From contig NZ_BCRD01000002.1 of NCBI RefSeq assembly GCF_001552415.1, forward strand, positions 372,001-436,000: a stretch of 64,000 nt of DNA. The letters are read 5' to 3'. Shown here one piece after another: positions 52,489 to 60,612 of this stretch; position 1 is the stretch's first letter; each line of letters starts with the position of its first letter. The DNA is from Corynebacterium xerosis NBRC 16721 = ATCC 373. GTDB lineage: Bacteria > Actinomycetota > Actinomycetes > Mycobacteriales > Mycobacteriaceae. Made by a program: the position numbers and the translations under genes. The notes under the pieces were generated by a model. That model was not told the DNA's origin and did not search any database. It saw nothing but the letters and a program-made list of their open reading frames with translations.

Positions 52489-52822
52489 CAAACCACGGGG
52501 TCTACACCACGGGGTCAGTGGTGAACCCGTGGTTTGGGCCTCCGATTTCGGTGACCCCGTTGTTTAGACCCCGTGGTTTGCGAAAGGGCACCCGCGGAGA
52601 AGCGAGTGCCGCCCGAGCTTGCCCCGGGTGGACGACGCGTAACCGCAAACCCCGGGTGGACGACGCGCCGCCGCAAACCCCGAGATCAATACCCCGAAAG
52701 GAGCTCGGAAACGGCCTCTAAACCCCGAGATCAGAGTTGATTTCGGGGTTCTCCTTTCGGGTTTTGGCTCAATGGCTGGTCGTTTCGGGGTTTGAGCAGC
52801 AGACGGTGAGCTCCTTTCGGGG
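52489..52822. repeat. Composite array of nested palindromes and tandem repeats
   Basis: Exact pieces: CAAACCACGGGGTCTA (52489-52504) pairs with TAGACCCCGTGGTTTG (52565-52580). CCCCGAAAGGAGCTC (52692-52706) pairs with GAGCTCCTTTCGGGG (52808-52822). AAACCCCGAGATCA is repeated directly at 52676 and 52720. A 28-bp tandem pair, 52623-52650 and 52651-52678, begins CCCCGGGTGGACGACGCG. The word CGGGTGGACG is shared with the hairpin at 8101. No open frame is convincing. It could be a protein-binding region or a graveyard of small palindromic elements. Confidence 0.85.
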
Positions 52823-52911
52823 TCTGCACAGCAGACGGTGCGGCCGTTTCGGGGTTTGGTCAGTGGGCGGTGGGGCGGTCCCTCGATCACCACGCCGACG
52901 ACGCAGCGCCG

Positions 52912-53748
52912 CTACGCGCCCACGTCAACGCCGGCGGCCGCCGCCAACGCCGGCAACCCGGTGGCGGCGGTCGTCCGCCACGAATACGTCGCATGCGGGG
53001 TGAAATCGGTGTCTTCGGGCGAAATCTCGATGACCGGGATCCCCGCCGACACCGCCATCAGCGGCAGACCCGCGGCGGGGAACACCACGCCGGACGTGCC
53101 CACCACGACCATCAGGTCGCAGTGTCGCGCGTGCGTCTCGGCGTCCGTCCATTCCGGTACCGGCAGCGACTCGCCGAACCACACGACGCCGGGGCGCACG
53201 AAACCGAGCTGGCAGGCGTCGCAAAAGGGCGGCATGAGGTGTTCGATGGGCTCGTCGGGAAGCTCCGGCTCGCCCGCCGCCGCGCCGCAATGGTCGCAGC
53301 GGAACGCGAACAGGCTGCCGTGCAGGTGGGCGATCGCCCCCTCGGCCGTGCCGCCGCGTTCGTGCAGGTCGTCGATGTTTTGGGTGGTCACGTGCCCCCA
53401 CCCGGCGCCGCGGTCGAGCTCCGCGCACCACGCGGCGATCGCCCGGTGCCCGGCGTTGGGCGCCGCCGTTCGCGCCAGGTGCATGCGCCACAGGTACCAG
53501 GGCCAGATCTTGCCGGGGTCGTTGCGCCAGGCGTCGAAGTTGGCCATCGCCTGCGGGTCGACCTTGGACCACAGGCCGGTTTGCGCGTCGCGGAACGTGG
53601 CCAGCCCTGATTCGGCGCTCATTCCGGCGCCGGTGAAGAACTCGACGCGGCGGGCGTCCCGGGCGAGCTCGGCGATCGGCTCGGGAACCTCGATGCGCGC
53701 ATCCGCGGCGCGGGAGTCGTCGTGATTGTCGTCGTCATGGCGGCTCAT
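52912..53748 (-). CDS. Sir2 family NAD-dependent protein deacylase
   Basis: 278 residues from the ATG at 53748. NAD-binding GAGMSAESG (about 40-48), TTQNIDDLHERGG with catalytic-site Asn/Asp, and catalytic His near residue 143 (LHGSLF) are present. Zinc ligands are C151, C154, C176 and C179. A Tyr85-x-x-Arg88 pair lies in WPWYLWRMHLA, the motif that binds acidic acyl groups in CobB and SIRT5, so desuccinylation or deglutarylation is plausible. The N-terminal His/Asp-rich tail is lineage-specific. Confidence 0.93.
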   Translation of the reverse strand: MSRHDDDNHDDSRAADARIEVPEPIAELARDARRVEFFTGAGMSAESGLATFRDAQTGLWSKVDPQAMANFDAWRNDPGKIWPWYLWRMHLARTAAPNAGHRAIAAWCAELDRGAGWGHVTTQNIDDLHERGGTAEGAIAHLHGSLFAFRCDHCGAAAGEPELPDEPIEHLMPPFCDACQLGFVRPGVVWFGESLPVPEWTDAETHARHCDLMVVVGTSGVVFPAAGLPLMAVSAGIPVIEISPEDTDFTPHATYSWRTTAATGLPALAAAAGVDVGA

Positions 53749-53864
53749 GGTCCCAGGGTATGCGGGTTCGGGTTGCTTTACGACGGCTCTCGCACGGCGC
53801 ACGCGCCTCGGAGGGGTGGGCGGCGGCGTCGTCAAGCAAAAGCGGGGGAGGGGACCCGCCGGGG

Positions 53865-54782
53865 TCAAGCGGTGACGGCGGATTCGCGCAGGGCCATGCC
53901 GGCGGCGGCGACGACCACGACCAGGCCCACCCAACTGAGCGGCGAGAGGTGCTGGCCGAGGATGGCCACGCCCGCGATGGCGGCGGTGGCCGGCGCGAGT
54001 GCGGTGAGGGTGGCGAACAGTCCCGCCGGCAGGACGCGCAGGGCCGCCATGTCGATGCCGTAGGGGATGATGCTCGACATCACGGCGACGACGAGCCCGA
54101 GGCCGAGCACCCACGGATCGAGGAACGCAGACGGTGCGGTGAACAGACCGATCGGTGCAAGGCTGATGCCGCCGATGGTCAGCGCCAGCGCCAGACCCGT
54201 CTGCCCGGAGAAGCGGCGGCCGGTGCCTTCCGTGGTGAGGATGTAGCCGGCCCAGAACGCGCCGGCGATCAGGGCGCAGGCGACTCCGGCGGCGGTGAGG
54301 TCGCGCAGCCCCGACCAGCCGAGCATGACCACGCCGCCGAACGCCAGCGCCGTGAACAGCACCGACCGGGGCGTGCGGGCGCGGACGGCGGCGAGGATCA
54401 GCGGTCCGACCAGCTCGAACGTCACCGCCGCGCCCAGCGGGATGCGGTCGATGGACAGGTAGAAGAACAGGTTCATCAGGCCCATCGTCGCCGCGAGGCC
54501 GCCCAGCCACGCCCAGTCCGATCCCGCCAGGCCACGCACGCGCGGCCGCAGCAGGATCATCAGGATCAGCCCGGCGATGCCCATGCGCAGCGTGACGACG
54601 ACGCCGGCCGACGCCGAGTCCATCGCCATCGCCGCGAACGCCGAACCGAACTCCAGCGAGAACATGCCGGTGACCAGCAACACCGCGAAAAACCAGAGGC
54701 GGGAGGCGGAAACGGATGCACCGCCGTTCGGGTTGCCGGGCGTGGGGCCGCCGGAAACGCCGGCGGGCGGAAAGTCGGCCAC
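53865..54782 (-). CDS. EamA/DMT family exporter (RhtA-like)
   Basis: 305 residues with about ten hydrophobic segments. It has two EamA repeats: the first from LWFFAVLLVTGMFSLEFGSAFAAMAM, the second from AAGVACALIAGAFWAGYILTTEGTGRRFSG. The pattern, including FELVGPLILAA and IPYGIDMAALRVLPAGLFATLTALAPATAAIAGVAILGQ, matches RhtA-type homoserine/threonine exporters. The substrate cannot be confirmed. It follows the upstream membrane gene by 3 bp, so the two are an operon. Confidence 0.88.
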   Translation of the reverse strand: MADFPPAGVSGGPTPGNPNGGASVSASRLWFFAVLLVTGMFSLEFGSAFAAMAMDSASAGVVVTLRMGIAGLILMILLRPRVRGLAGSDWAWLGGLAATMGLMNLFFYLSIDRIPLGAAVTFELVGPLILAAVRARTPRSVLFTALAFGGVVMLGWSGLRDLTAAGVACALIAGAFWAGYILTTEGTGRRFSGQTGLALALTIGGISLAPIGLFTAPSAFLDPWVLGLGLVVAVMSSIIPYGIDMAALRVLPAGLFATLTALAPATAAIAGVAILGQHLSPLSWVGLVVVVAAAGMALRESAVTA

Positions 54783-54785
54783 GGC

Positions 54786-55325
54786 CTACGTCGTGGTGAA
54801 GAAGGCGCGGTTGTCGGCGCCCCGGTAGGACTGCACGGTCGCCCACGCCGCGATGGCCGAGGCCGCCACGATGAGCACGGTCACGGTGCTGTCGATGAAG
54901 TCGGCGGCGCCGGACACGCCGGATTCGTTGGCGCCGGTGATCATCGCGATGACCGCCAGCACCGCGTTGACGGTGAACACCATCGCGGCGACGCTGAGGA
55001 TCATCCGCGCGGCGGCGCTGCCCCGCAGCAGCTTGCCCGCCAGAATCCAGCAGGCCAGCGCGACCAGTCCCTGCATCACGGTGGCGAAAACGACGCTGAT
55101 CAGGACCGACGTCTGCGCCTGGCCCTCGGTGGGGACGACTGTGCCGGTGGTGCCGGACATGGCGGCGTCGATCATCCGGTCCCAGTTGAGCATCGCGGTG
55201 GCCACGTTGAGCGCGAGCGCCGGCAGGTAGACGGCGACGGCGATGCGCCACAGCCGGCTGCCTTGCGCCGCATGGAACGGGGTGGTGCGGTGCGGTGTGC
55301 TGTCGGGACGGGCGTTCATGGCCAT
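54786..55325 (-). CDS. Four-helix membrane protein, unknown
   Basis: 179 residues from the ATG at 55325, or six bases less from 55319. Four hydrophobic segments are apparent: LWRIAVAVYLPALALNVATAML, LISVVFATVMQGLVALACWILAG, MILSVAAMVFTVNAVLAVIAMI and STVTVLIVAASAIAAWATV. Small four-helix proteins of this shape are common in corynebacteria and have no assigned function. The stop is 3 bp before the EamA exporter start, which suggests a shared transcript and possibly a related job. Confidence 0.75.
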   Translation of the reverse strand: MAMNARPDSTPHRTTPFHAAQGSRLWRIAVAVYLPALALNVATAMLNWDRMIDAAMSGTTGTVVPTEGQAQTSVLISVVFATVMQGLVALACWILAGKLLRGSAAARMILSVAAMVFTVNAVLAVIAMITGANESGVSGAADFIDSTVTVLIVAASAIAAWATVQSYRGADNRAFFTTT

Positions 55326-55427
55326 CAATGTATCAATCAAGGTGGACCGTGCCGAACGTCGCGCCCACGCCACCAGGGATTATGAACGTTCTCTCAGACA
55401 GATCTGTTCAGAACCACATGTCATGAG

Positions 55428-55443
55428 GTACGGTACGGGGTAT
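55428..55443. promoter_or_regulatory. Candidate CsoR/CstR half-operator before its own gene
   Basis: GTACGGTACGGGGTAT keeps the GGGGTAT right arm of the regulon palindrome but has a degenerate left arm. It lies about 150 bp upstream of the repressor start and is followed by TG, as at the other sites. Autoregulation is plausible but the site is weak. Confidence 0.4.
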
Positions 55444-55591
55444 GTAAAGGTATCGCGCAGGTACCCGCGCCCCGCTTTTTCCGCGGCACCGCCGCCGTCG
55501 ACCGCCCCGAGTGGTCGGCGGCCGCCGCCGGATCGCCCCGGGGCCGGAAACCTGCGCCCGGATGGATCGTTCGACGATCAGACAGGGGTGA

Positions 55592-55897
<306 letters not shown>

Positions 55898-56007
55898 GTG
55901 CGTGCCTTCGGCCGTGTGCTTGACGACGGTTGCGTGACGACGTCCGGCCGTCCCGTCACGCCACGCCGTCTCGTCATACACACGGTCCCGTCACGCACTC
56001 GGTCCCG

Positions 56008-56688
56008 TCACACCACGCCGGCCCGATGGGGGTCGGCGAGCACGGTGCCCTTGTCGCGCCACAGCGCGCGAAGTTCGGGCACGCCCTTGGCCCGCGCCAA
56101 CGCGAACTCGTTGGGCGTCGCCGGCACCGGCTGAAGCATCGCCACGGTGACGGGTTCGCCGCCGTCGCCGTCGGCGGGCGCCCCGATGCCCATGGGCAAA
56201 GGTGAACCGCCGAGGGGGAGGCCTGCGGCGTCGTCAAGCGGAGAACCGGGGCCACCCGCCACCCCGGGCGCGACGGTGACGTCGGGGACGTCGGCGTCGG
56301 TGAGCACGAACCCCGTGAACCGGGCATCCGGCCACAACGGCGACCCGAAATCCAGCAGGGCGCCGTCCTGCAGCACCAGCCCCTCGACGCTCGGCGACGC
56401 CGCGAGCATCGCCAGCGGCCGCGTCACCGCGTCCAGGCCGCCGATGATCGGCAGCACCAGCTCGGCGCGGGGCCCCGAATTTGGGTCGGCGACCAGCGCC
56501 GACGGATCCTGCATCGGCGATCGCGAGCAGCCCAGCGTCGCGTAGGTGACCGTCCGATCGGCATCCGGGCCGAAGCGCAGCACGCTCAGGGGCTCGGCTC
56601 CGAGGAACGTCAGCTTCGCCTCGCCGGGCGCGCTTTCCTCGAAGTACCCGCACAGCTGCGCGCGCACCGCATCGATGATGGCGTTCAT
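56008..56688 (-). CDS. Suppressor-of-fused (SUFU) domain protein
   Basis: 226 residues. The sequence TYATLGCSRSPMQDP, PRAELVLPIIGGLDAVTRPLAMLAASP and FTGFVLTDADVP follows bacterial SUFU-like proteins, which often act as immunity or binding modules. No toxin or secretion partner is in view. A Gly/Ala/Pro-rich insert (GGPGSPLDDAAGLPLGG) near residue 155 contains a GTCGTCAAGC word at 56230. The C-terminus (NEFALARAKGVPELRALWRDKGTVLADPHR) is typical of the family end. The start is at 56688; the longer frame does not look coding. Confidence 0.75.
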   Translation of the reverse strand: MNAIIDAVRAQLCGYFEESAPGEAKLTFLGAEPLSVLRFGPDADRTVTYATLGCSRSPMQDPSALVADPNSGPRAELVLPIIGGLDAVTRPLAMLAASPSVEGLVLQDGALLDFGSPLWPDARFTGFVLTDADVPDVTVAPGVAGGPGSPLDDAAGLPLGGSPLPMGIGAPADGDGGEPVTVAMLQPVPATPNEFALARAKGVPELRALWRDKGTVLADPHRAGVV

Positions 56689-56728
56689 TGTCCTGCCCGC
56701 TTTCCGGCCGTCGGCCCGTTTCGGTCGT

Positions 56729-57406
56729 TCATCGCTTTCCGACGCTAACGTCCCCGTCGACGGCTCCCGCACCCGGCCCCGCGCCAATGGCCACGCGCTT
56801 GGGGCGCGGCTGGTCGGCGGGAGCAAGCGAGACGTCGTCCGCCCAGGTCACCGGGCAGCCGACGGAGGCCAGCCATGCATCGACGTCGCCGTCGTGCGCC
56901 GTGATGCCCGCGAGCGCGGCGAAGGCCCGGTCGATGGCCCACGCGCCGGTCTCGGCGTCGACGAGGCCGGCGGCGACGGCTGCGGTGAGCTCGTCGGCGT
57001 CGTCGACGCGCACCTCGCCGTCGAGCACCACGAGATCCAGGTAGAGGTCGCGCGTGCGCCACACGTCGAAGGCGGCGTCGCGGGTGATGGGGTCATCGCC
57101 GGTGGCGAAGGCGCCGTTGGCGGCATCGGAGCCGGGTCCTCTCGTCACCTCGGCGACGTCGAGATAACGGTGGCTGGTGGCCGCGATGCCGGGGCGGGAG
57201 TGGAAGATGTTCGCGCGCAGCCCCAGGTCCGGCAGCAGCCAGGACTCCAGGTAGCCGAACTGGGGATGGTCGGCCCCGCGCCCCATGTACAGGCCGTGGG
57301 GATGGGTCTCGAAGACGTCGACGCCGCGAACGAACCCCTTGGGGTCGACGTTCGCGGCGGCGGAGACGTCGAAGGTCTCCAGCTTCGGCACGTGCAGGTC
57401 GGACAT
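56729..57406 (-). CDS. DUF402 family protein
   Basis: 225 residues from the ATG at 57406 (MSDLHVPKLETF). FDVWRTRDLYLDLVVLDGEVRVDDADELTAAVAAGLVDAETGAWAIDRAFAAL is a clear DUF402 core with the acidic loop D-x-DEL. DUF402 proteins include FomD-like and Ntdp nucleoside phosphatases, so hydrolysis of a nucleotide or CMP-linked compound is possible. The first 80 residues are a lineage-specific region with VDVFETHPHGLYMGRGADHPQ. The Cys-rich small gene lies 59 bp upstream on the same strand. Confidence 0.85.
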   Translation of the reverse strand: MSDLHVPKLETFDVSAAANVDPKGFVRGVDVFETHPHGLYMGRGADHPQFGYLESWLLPDLGLRANIFHSRPGIAATSHRYLDVAEVTRGPGSDAANGAFATGDDPITRDAAFDVWRTRDLYLDLVVLDGEVRVDDADELTAAVAAGLVDAETGAWAIDRAFAALAGITAHDGDVDAWLASVGCPVTWADDVSLAPADQPRPKRVAIGAGPGAGAVDGDVSVGKR

Positions 57407-57465
57407 GGCCACGACTTTAGCGCCGAAACGACCGGGTTCGGCGGGAATGGGCCGCGTGCCCGGTT

Positions 57466-57624
57466 TCAGCCGAACAGGCCCATGAATCCCGACTTCTTGG
57501 GCTCCTGCGCACGGCAGGTGCACTGGCGATCCTTCGGGACCGTCGCCATGACCTGATCGACGTGCATGCCGCAGCCTCCCCAGGTGGTCTTGTGGCAGCG
57601 GGGGCACTCGACGGGGTAGCACAT
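57466..57624 (-). CDS. 52-residue Cys-rich conserved protein
   Basis: MCYPVECPRCHKTTWGGCGM opens a protein of 52 residues with five Cys in the first half (positions 2, 7, 10, 18) plus CTC at 35-37. CPRC, WGGCG and QCTCR suggest a zinc ribbon. I recall very similar small proteins in many actinobacteria and in fungi, all without a function. An AAGGAGACGACC leader supports the ATG at 57624. It is too short to be noticed in many annotations. A CsoR/CstR-type palindrome lies 158 bp upstream, which links it to the rhodanese and DUF302 genes. Confidence 0.85.
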   Translation of the reverse strand: MCYPVECPRCHKTTWGGCGMHVDQVMATVPKDRQCTCRAQEPKKSGFMGLFG

Positions 57625-57781
57625 GGTCGTCTCCTTGAAGATCGGGAAGTGAAGATAGGGAGGTGAAGAAGGGGCACTGTAAATGAGGAAGTCTCGGGTG
57701 GTGTCGGCGCCGGCACCGGGGCCGTGGCGTGCGCGGGCAGGCCGGGTCAGGGCCCGTCTGGACGCCTCGACGATGACGACT

Positions 57782-57797
57782 ATACCCCACTGGGTAT
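57782..57797. promoter_or_regulatory. CsoR/CstR-type operator upstream of the Cys-rich small gene
   Basis: ATACCCCACTGGGTAT has 6-bp arms ATACCC/GGGTAT around four bases. It is 158 bp before the small gene's start on the minus strand. The upstream secreted-protein gene ends in a strong terminator, so the palindrome belongs to the small gene. Confidence 0.7.
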
Positions 57798-57852
57798 GTG
57801 ATTCCAGCCAATGTGACGAGCGCCCAGTTTTCGAGGGGTACCCCGAAAACGC

Positions 57853-57893
57853 GGAAACCCGCCCTGCGGCCGTGTAGGCCGGGGCGGGTTTCC
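57853..57893 (-). terminator. Terminator of the secreted-protein gene
   Basis: GGAAACCCGCCC (57853-57864) pairs with GGGCGGGTTTCC (57882-57893); an inner CGGCC/GGCCG pair (57867-57871, 57877-57881) extends the stem to 17 bp. On the minus strand CGTTTTC follows. A second hairpin (TTTTCG...CGAAAA, 57828-57849) lies just beyond. Confidence 0.85.
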
Positions 57894-57909
57894 GTGGAGC
57901 GGAGAAGCG

Positions 57910-58626
57910 CTACTGGACGACCGTGTAGGTCGCGGAAGGGGTGTAGTTGCACTCCGCCGGGCCGCTTTCCTCGTCGGCGGTGAAGCCACCCTCGACGACG
58001 GAAACGACGATGCCGGAGCCGGTGTCGGCGACGCCGTTGACCGTGCCGGGGCCGTCCGGGTTGACGCCGTTGTAGGTCAGCGGGGTCGTGCCGTACTTGC
58101 CGTTGGTGATGTTGACCCAGTGAACCTTCATGTTCGACTGGCCGTCGTAGACGCCGGAGGTGCCGAGGCCGGTGAAGATGTAGCCGGTCTGGCCGGCCGG
58201 GACGCCGGGCAGCGGCAGCTCCTGCGGGCCGGGGAACGAGGTCGCCATGCCGATGGAGTTGCCCTCGCCGTCGATGCAGTTCTGCGCGATGCTCGGCAGT
58301 GGGAAGTCCGACTTGTTGATGTCGCCGCCCGGCTGCTCCCAGCCCGGCTCGCCGTCGCCCTCGCCGGTGAGGAAGTTGGAAACGCGCTCGAGGGCGCTGC
58401 CGATCTCCTCCGGAACGCCCGGCTGGCTGGTGATTCGCTCGATGGCGGCCGCGATCTCGTCGGACGGCAGGTCGGAGCTGCTCGGCGCCTGCGGGATCGA
58501 GCCGAGGTTCGGGGTCGGGATGCCCGGCTGCGCGATGGCAGCGGGAGCGAGGCCGGCCGACAGCAGGGCGGCGCCGCCCAGGGCGGCCGCAGTGCGGCGG
58601 ATGATGGTGCGTCGGTTCGAGACCAC
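57910..58626 (-). CDS. Secreted protein, unknown function
   Basis: 238 residues. A signal peptide with RR (MVSNRRTIIRRTAAALGGAALLSAGLAPAAIAQ) ends in an AxA-type cleavage site; the RRTIIRR might act as a Tat motif, but a Sec signal is as likely. A Pro/Ser-rich and helical stretch (SSDLPSDEIAAAIERITSQPGVPEEIG) precedes a beta-rich domain with two Cys (QNCIDGEG, AECNYTPS). Similar mycolata proteins are of unknown role. The palindrome TCACCTGAGGTGA lies 35 bp upstream. Confidence 0.8.
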   Translation of the reverse strand: MVSNRRTIIRRTAAALGGAALLSAGLAPAAIAQPGIPTPNLGSIPQAPSSSDLPSDEIAAAIERITSQPGVPEEIGSALERVSNFLTGEGDGEPGWEQPGGDINKSDFPLPSIAQNCIDGEGNSIGMATSFPGPQELPLPGVPAGQTGYIFTGLGTSGVYDGQSNMKVHWVNITNGKYGTTPLTYNGVNPDGPGTVNGVADTGSGIVVSVVEGGFTADEESGPAECNYTPSATYTVVQ

Positions 58627-58950
58627 GGTTGAAGTACCCCTCGTAGGTCGTAGCTGAAGATCACCTGAGGTGACGTTTACGGAATCGTCGCCATCATAAA
58701 GCGTACAAACGCATTTGGGAAAAGATTCGGTAAATTTCTTCCCCCCGCGGAAAGTCGTTGCAGGTGTGTCGCGTGTGACTGGTGGGGTCGATGTGCTATG
58801 GAGTTAACGCTGGTGTCCGCGTCGGATCCCCGAAAGCGTCCCGACCACCGCCTGCGCGTCCCGGATCCTGGTGGGATGCCGGTGTGCAGGGGTGGCCGGG
58901 GCGGTGGCGCGCGGAGATGAAGTCGTCTATTTGCGCGAGGTGGCCGTCGG
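58627..58950. other. 324-bp gap between the membrane-protein 3' end and the secreted-protein promoter
   Basis: The left half holds the leader and promoter of the secreted-protein gene (minus strand), with TATGAT near 58694-58699 as a possible -10 box and the palindrome at 58661. The right half contains the 3' region of the polytopic protein gene. No ORF or RNA is evident. Confidence 0.55.
58661..58673. promoter_or_regulatory. 13-bp palindrome in the secreted-protein leader
   Basis: TCACCTGAGGTGA is a perfect palindrome centred 41 bp before the start codon on the minus strand. It could be an operator that blocks transcription or a hairpin in the mRNA leader. No other copy is apparent in the window. 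Confidence 0.4.
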
Positions 58951-60225
58951 TCAGGCGTTGACCTTCTCGGCCGCCGGGGCGGCGGAAGCGGCCTCCGCGG
59001 CGGCCCGCGACTTGCCGAAGGCGCCCGACTTCGACAGCTGGTTGCGGAATAGGGTCACGCCCGCCCACAGGGTCACCGCCGCGATGACGGCGATCAGCGC
59101 CAGCAGCACGTAGTAGGTGACGGAGAACTTCTCCACGATGCCGTTGGCGACGAGTCCGACGTGCAGCGCGAACATCGACAGCACGGACAGTCCGACGCCC
59201 GGGCAAACCAGGGTGAAGGCGGCCGGCGACGCCGTGTCGCGGCCCAGCAGGAACTCGTCGTAGAAGCCGTTTGCGCGCATGACCATGTGGCCCAGGCCGA
59301 GGAACGTCATCTGGAACGCGATCGCGCCGGCGAGCATGACCAGCACGAGGATCGAGGACTTCGGGTGCGGGGAGCCGTCGTAGGAGGGGGAGAAGGTCTC
59401 CAACGTCTGCAGGCCGTGGCGCAGCCGCAGCATGGTGATCGCCAGCAGCGTGGAGATCGGCACCGCCAGCCACAGGGTGGCCGAGTTCTGCAGCGACAGG
59501 CCGTAGCGCATCATGCTCATGACGCCCAGCGGCAGGAACACGACGAACAGCAGCACGGCGATGGAACCGAAGAAGAGGGAGCCCAGCAGGGCCAGCATGA
59601 CGACGGTCTTGTTGCCCGACATCGCGGCCGGCGCCGCGAAGCCCACCGTGACCATGGTGAAGGCGAAGGCGGACAGCAGCTGATTCAGGCCGCCGTTGGC
59701 CTTGAAATCGAATCCGGCGGCGATGACGCGCTTGAGGTACGCGGACATGATGACCAGCGCGAGGGCGCCCACGGAACCGTACGCCAGCAGCGCCAGCGGC
59801 ATGAGGTTCTCGATGATGTCCCACAGTCCCGGGACCAGCGCCATCGCGGCGACGAAGATGCCGTTGACCGTCATCCCCAGCGTCAGCGGGATGGCCATGA
59901 GGGTCACCTCGGCGTTGGTGGACTTCAGGGTGGCGTAGGCCTCCGTGCGGCGGAAGCGCGAGAACTCGCGGAAGTTCCACGCCAGCAGGGTGAGGTGCGT
60001 GGCGAACATCGCGATCATGCCGACGTAGCCCACGGCGATGGCGGACTTCATGAACGCCCCGCCGGTGGCCCAGGCGTCGGCGATCGACTCGAAGGTGGGC
60101 ATCGGGGTGTCCGGGTGGGGCGTGATGTGCATGAACACCATGAAGAAGAAGACGGACATGCCGCCGAAGCCGAGGGCGGCCAGGAAATAGAGGGGCGAGT
60201 ACTTCTGGCCGAGGTCGCGGATCAT
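58951..60225 (-). CDS. Polytopic membrane protein, TsoY-like, in the CsoR/CstR regulon
   Basis: 424 residues, with about ten to eleven hydrophobic segments starting YFLAALGFGGMSVFFFMVFMHI. The region TLVCPGVGLSVLSMFALHVGLV has a lone Cys-Pro-Gly in a membrane segment. The overall pattern (HITPHPDTP, THLTLLAWNFREFSRFRRTEAY, LSAYLKRV-like IMSAYLKRVIAAGFD) resembles a family I know as TsoY (seleno)proteins, in which this Cys may be replaced by selenocysteine. That name is tentative. Two CsoR/CstR palindromes lie upstream (60300, 60361). A role in moving a sulfur or selenium species, or in tolerating it, would fit. Confidence 0.65.
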   Translation of the reverse strand: MIRDLGQKYSPLYFLAALGFGGMSVFFFMVFMHITPHPDTPMPTFESIADAWATGGAFMKSAIAVGYVGMIAMFATHLTLLAWNFREFSRFRRTEAYATLKSTNAEVTLMAIPLTLGMTVNGIFVAAMALVPGLWDIIENLMPLALLAYGSVGALALVIMSAYLKRVIAAGFDFKANGGLNQLLSAFAFTMVTVGFAAPAAMSGNKTVVMLALLGSLFFGSIAVLLFVVFLPLGVMSMMRYGLSLQNSATLWLAVPISTLLAITMLRLRHGLQTLETFSPSYDGSPHPKSSILVLVMLAGAIAFQMTFLGLGHMVMRANGFYDEFLLGRDTASPAAFTLVCPGVGLSVLSMFALHVGLVANGIVEKFSVTYYVLLALIAVIAAVTLWAGVTLFRNQLSKSGAFGKSRAAAEAASAAPAAEKVNA

Positions 60226-60299
60226 CGGTGACGACGCTCGCTTTCGTGGTTCGGTGATTCGTGGTCCGGGAAACGGGGAAGGGGCGCCCCGGAATTTGG

Positions 60300-60315
60300 A
60301 TACCCCGTGGGGTAT
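60300..60315. promoter_or_regulatory. CsoR/CstR-type operator, proximal copy
   Basis: ATACCCCGTGGGGTAT is a perfect 7+2+7 palindrome, the best of the series, 75 bp upstream of the membrane-protein start on the minus strand. It should overlap or border the promoter. Confidence 0.8.
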
Positions 60316-60360
60316 AGGTCCCGAAGATTAGGTCACTCTGAGGGGCTCCGTCATCTTCAT

Positions 60361-60376
60361 ATACCCGTGGGGGTAC
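60361..60376. promoter_or_regulatory. CsoR/CstR-type operator, distal copy
   Basis: ATACCCGTGGGGGTAC matches the proximal site with two changes. The two centres are 61 bp apart, near six helical turns, so two repressor tetramers could bind on the same face. Confidence 0.65.
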
Positions 60377-60612
60377 CCGCGAGTGGCGTGGGCCACCGTC
60401 GGCGGCCGCGCCTCGCCCGATTTCCGCCCCGCTCGTTCCGGCCGCCCGAAAGTCGATGGCCGAACGAGATGCGCGCCGGCCCGTCGTCAAGCAAAATCCC
60501 CCGTCCAGCCCCGCCGGCACGTGAAATCGCGCCCCGCCCCGCCATGCGAGTAGCCTGTATCCGCTAGGCCCACCGCGGCCCACATGCCTCAATCTCCAAG
60601 GAGCCCCCACAC

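Larger units (their letters stand above)
52295..52911. other. 617-bp gene-free gap with terminator and a nest of palindromic and tandem repeats
   Basis: The first part holds the acyl-CoA dehydrogenase terminator (52381-52418). From 52489 to 52822 there is a dense set of inverted and direct repeats described under that entry. The last 90 bp up to the sirtuin stop are ordinary. Short open frames here reflect repeat sequence and have no coding features. Confidence 0.75.
60226..60612. other. 387-bp divergent gap between the membrane-protein gene and typA
   Basis: It holds two CsoR/CstR palindromes (60300, 60361), a CCGTCGTCAAGC copy at 60483 and, near 60555-60600, the typA promoter and a CCAAGGAGCCC ribosome site. 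No extra gene is seen. Confidence 0.65.
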
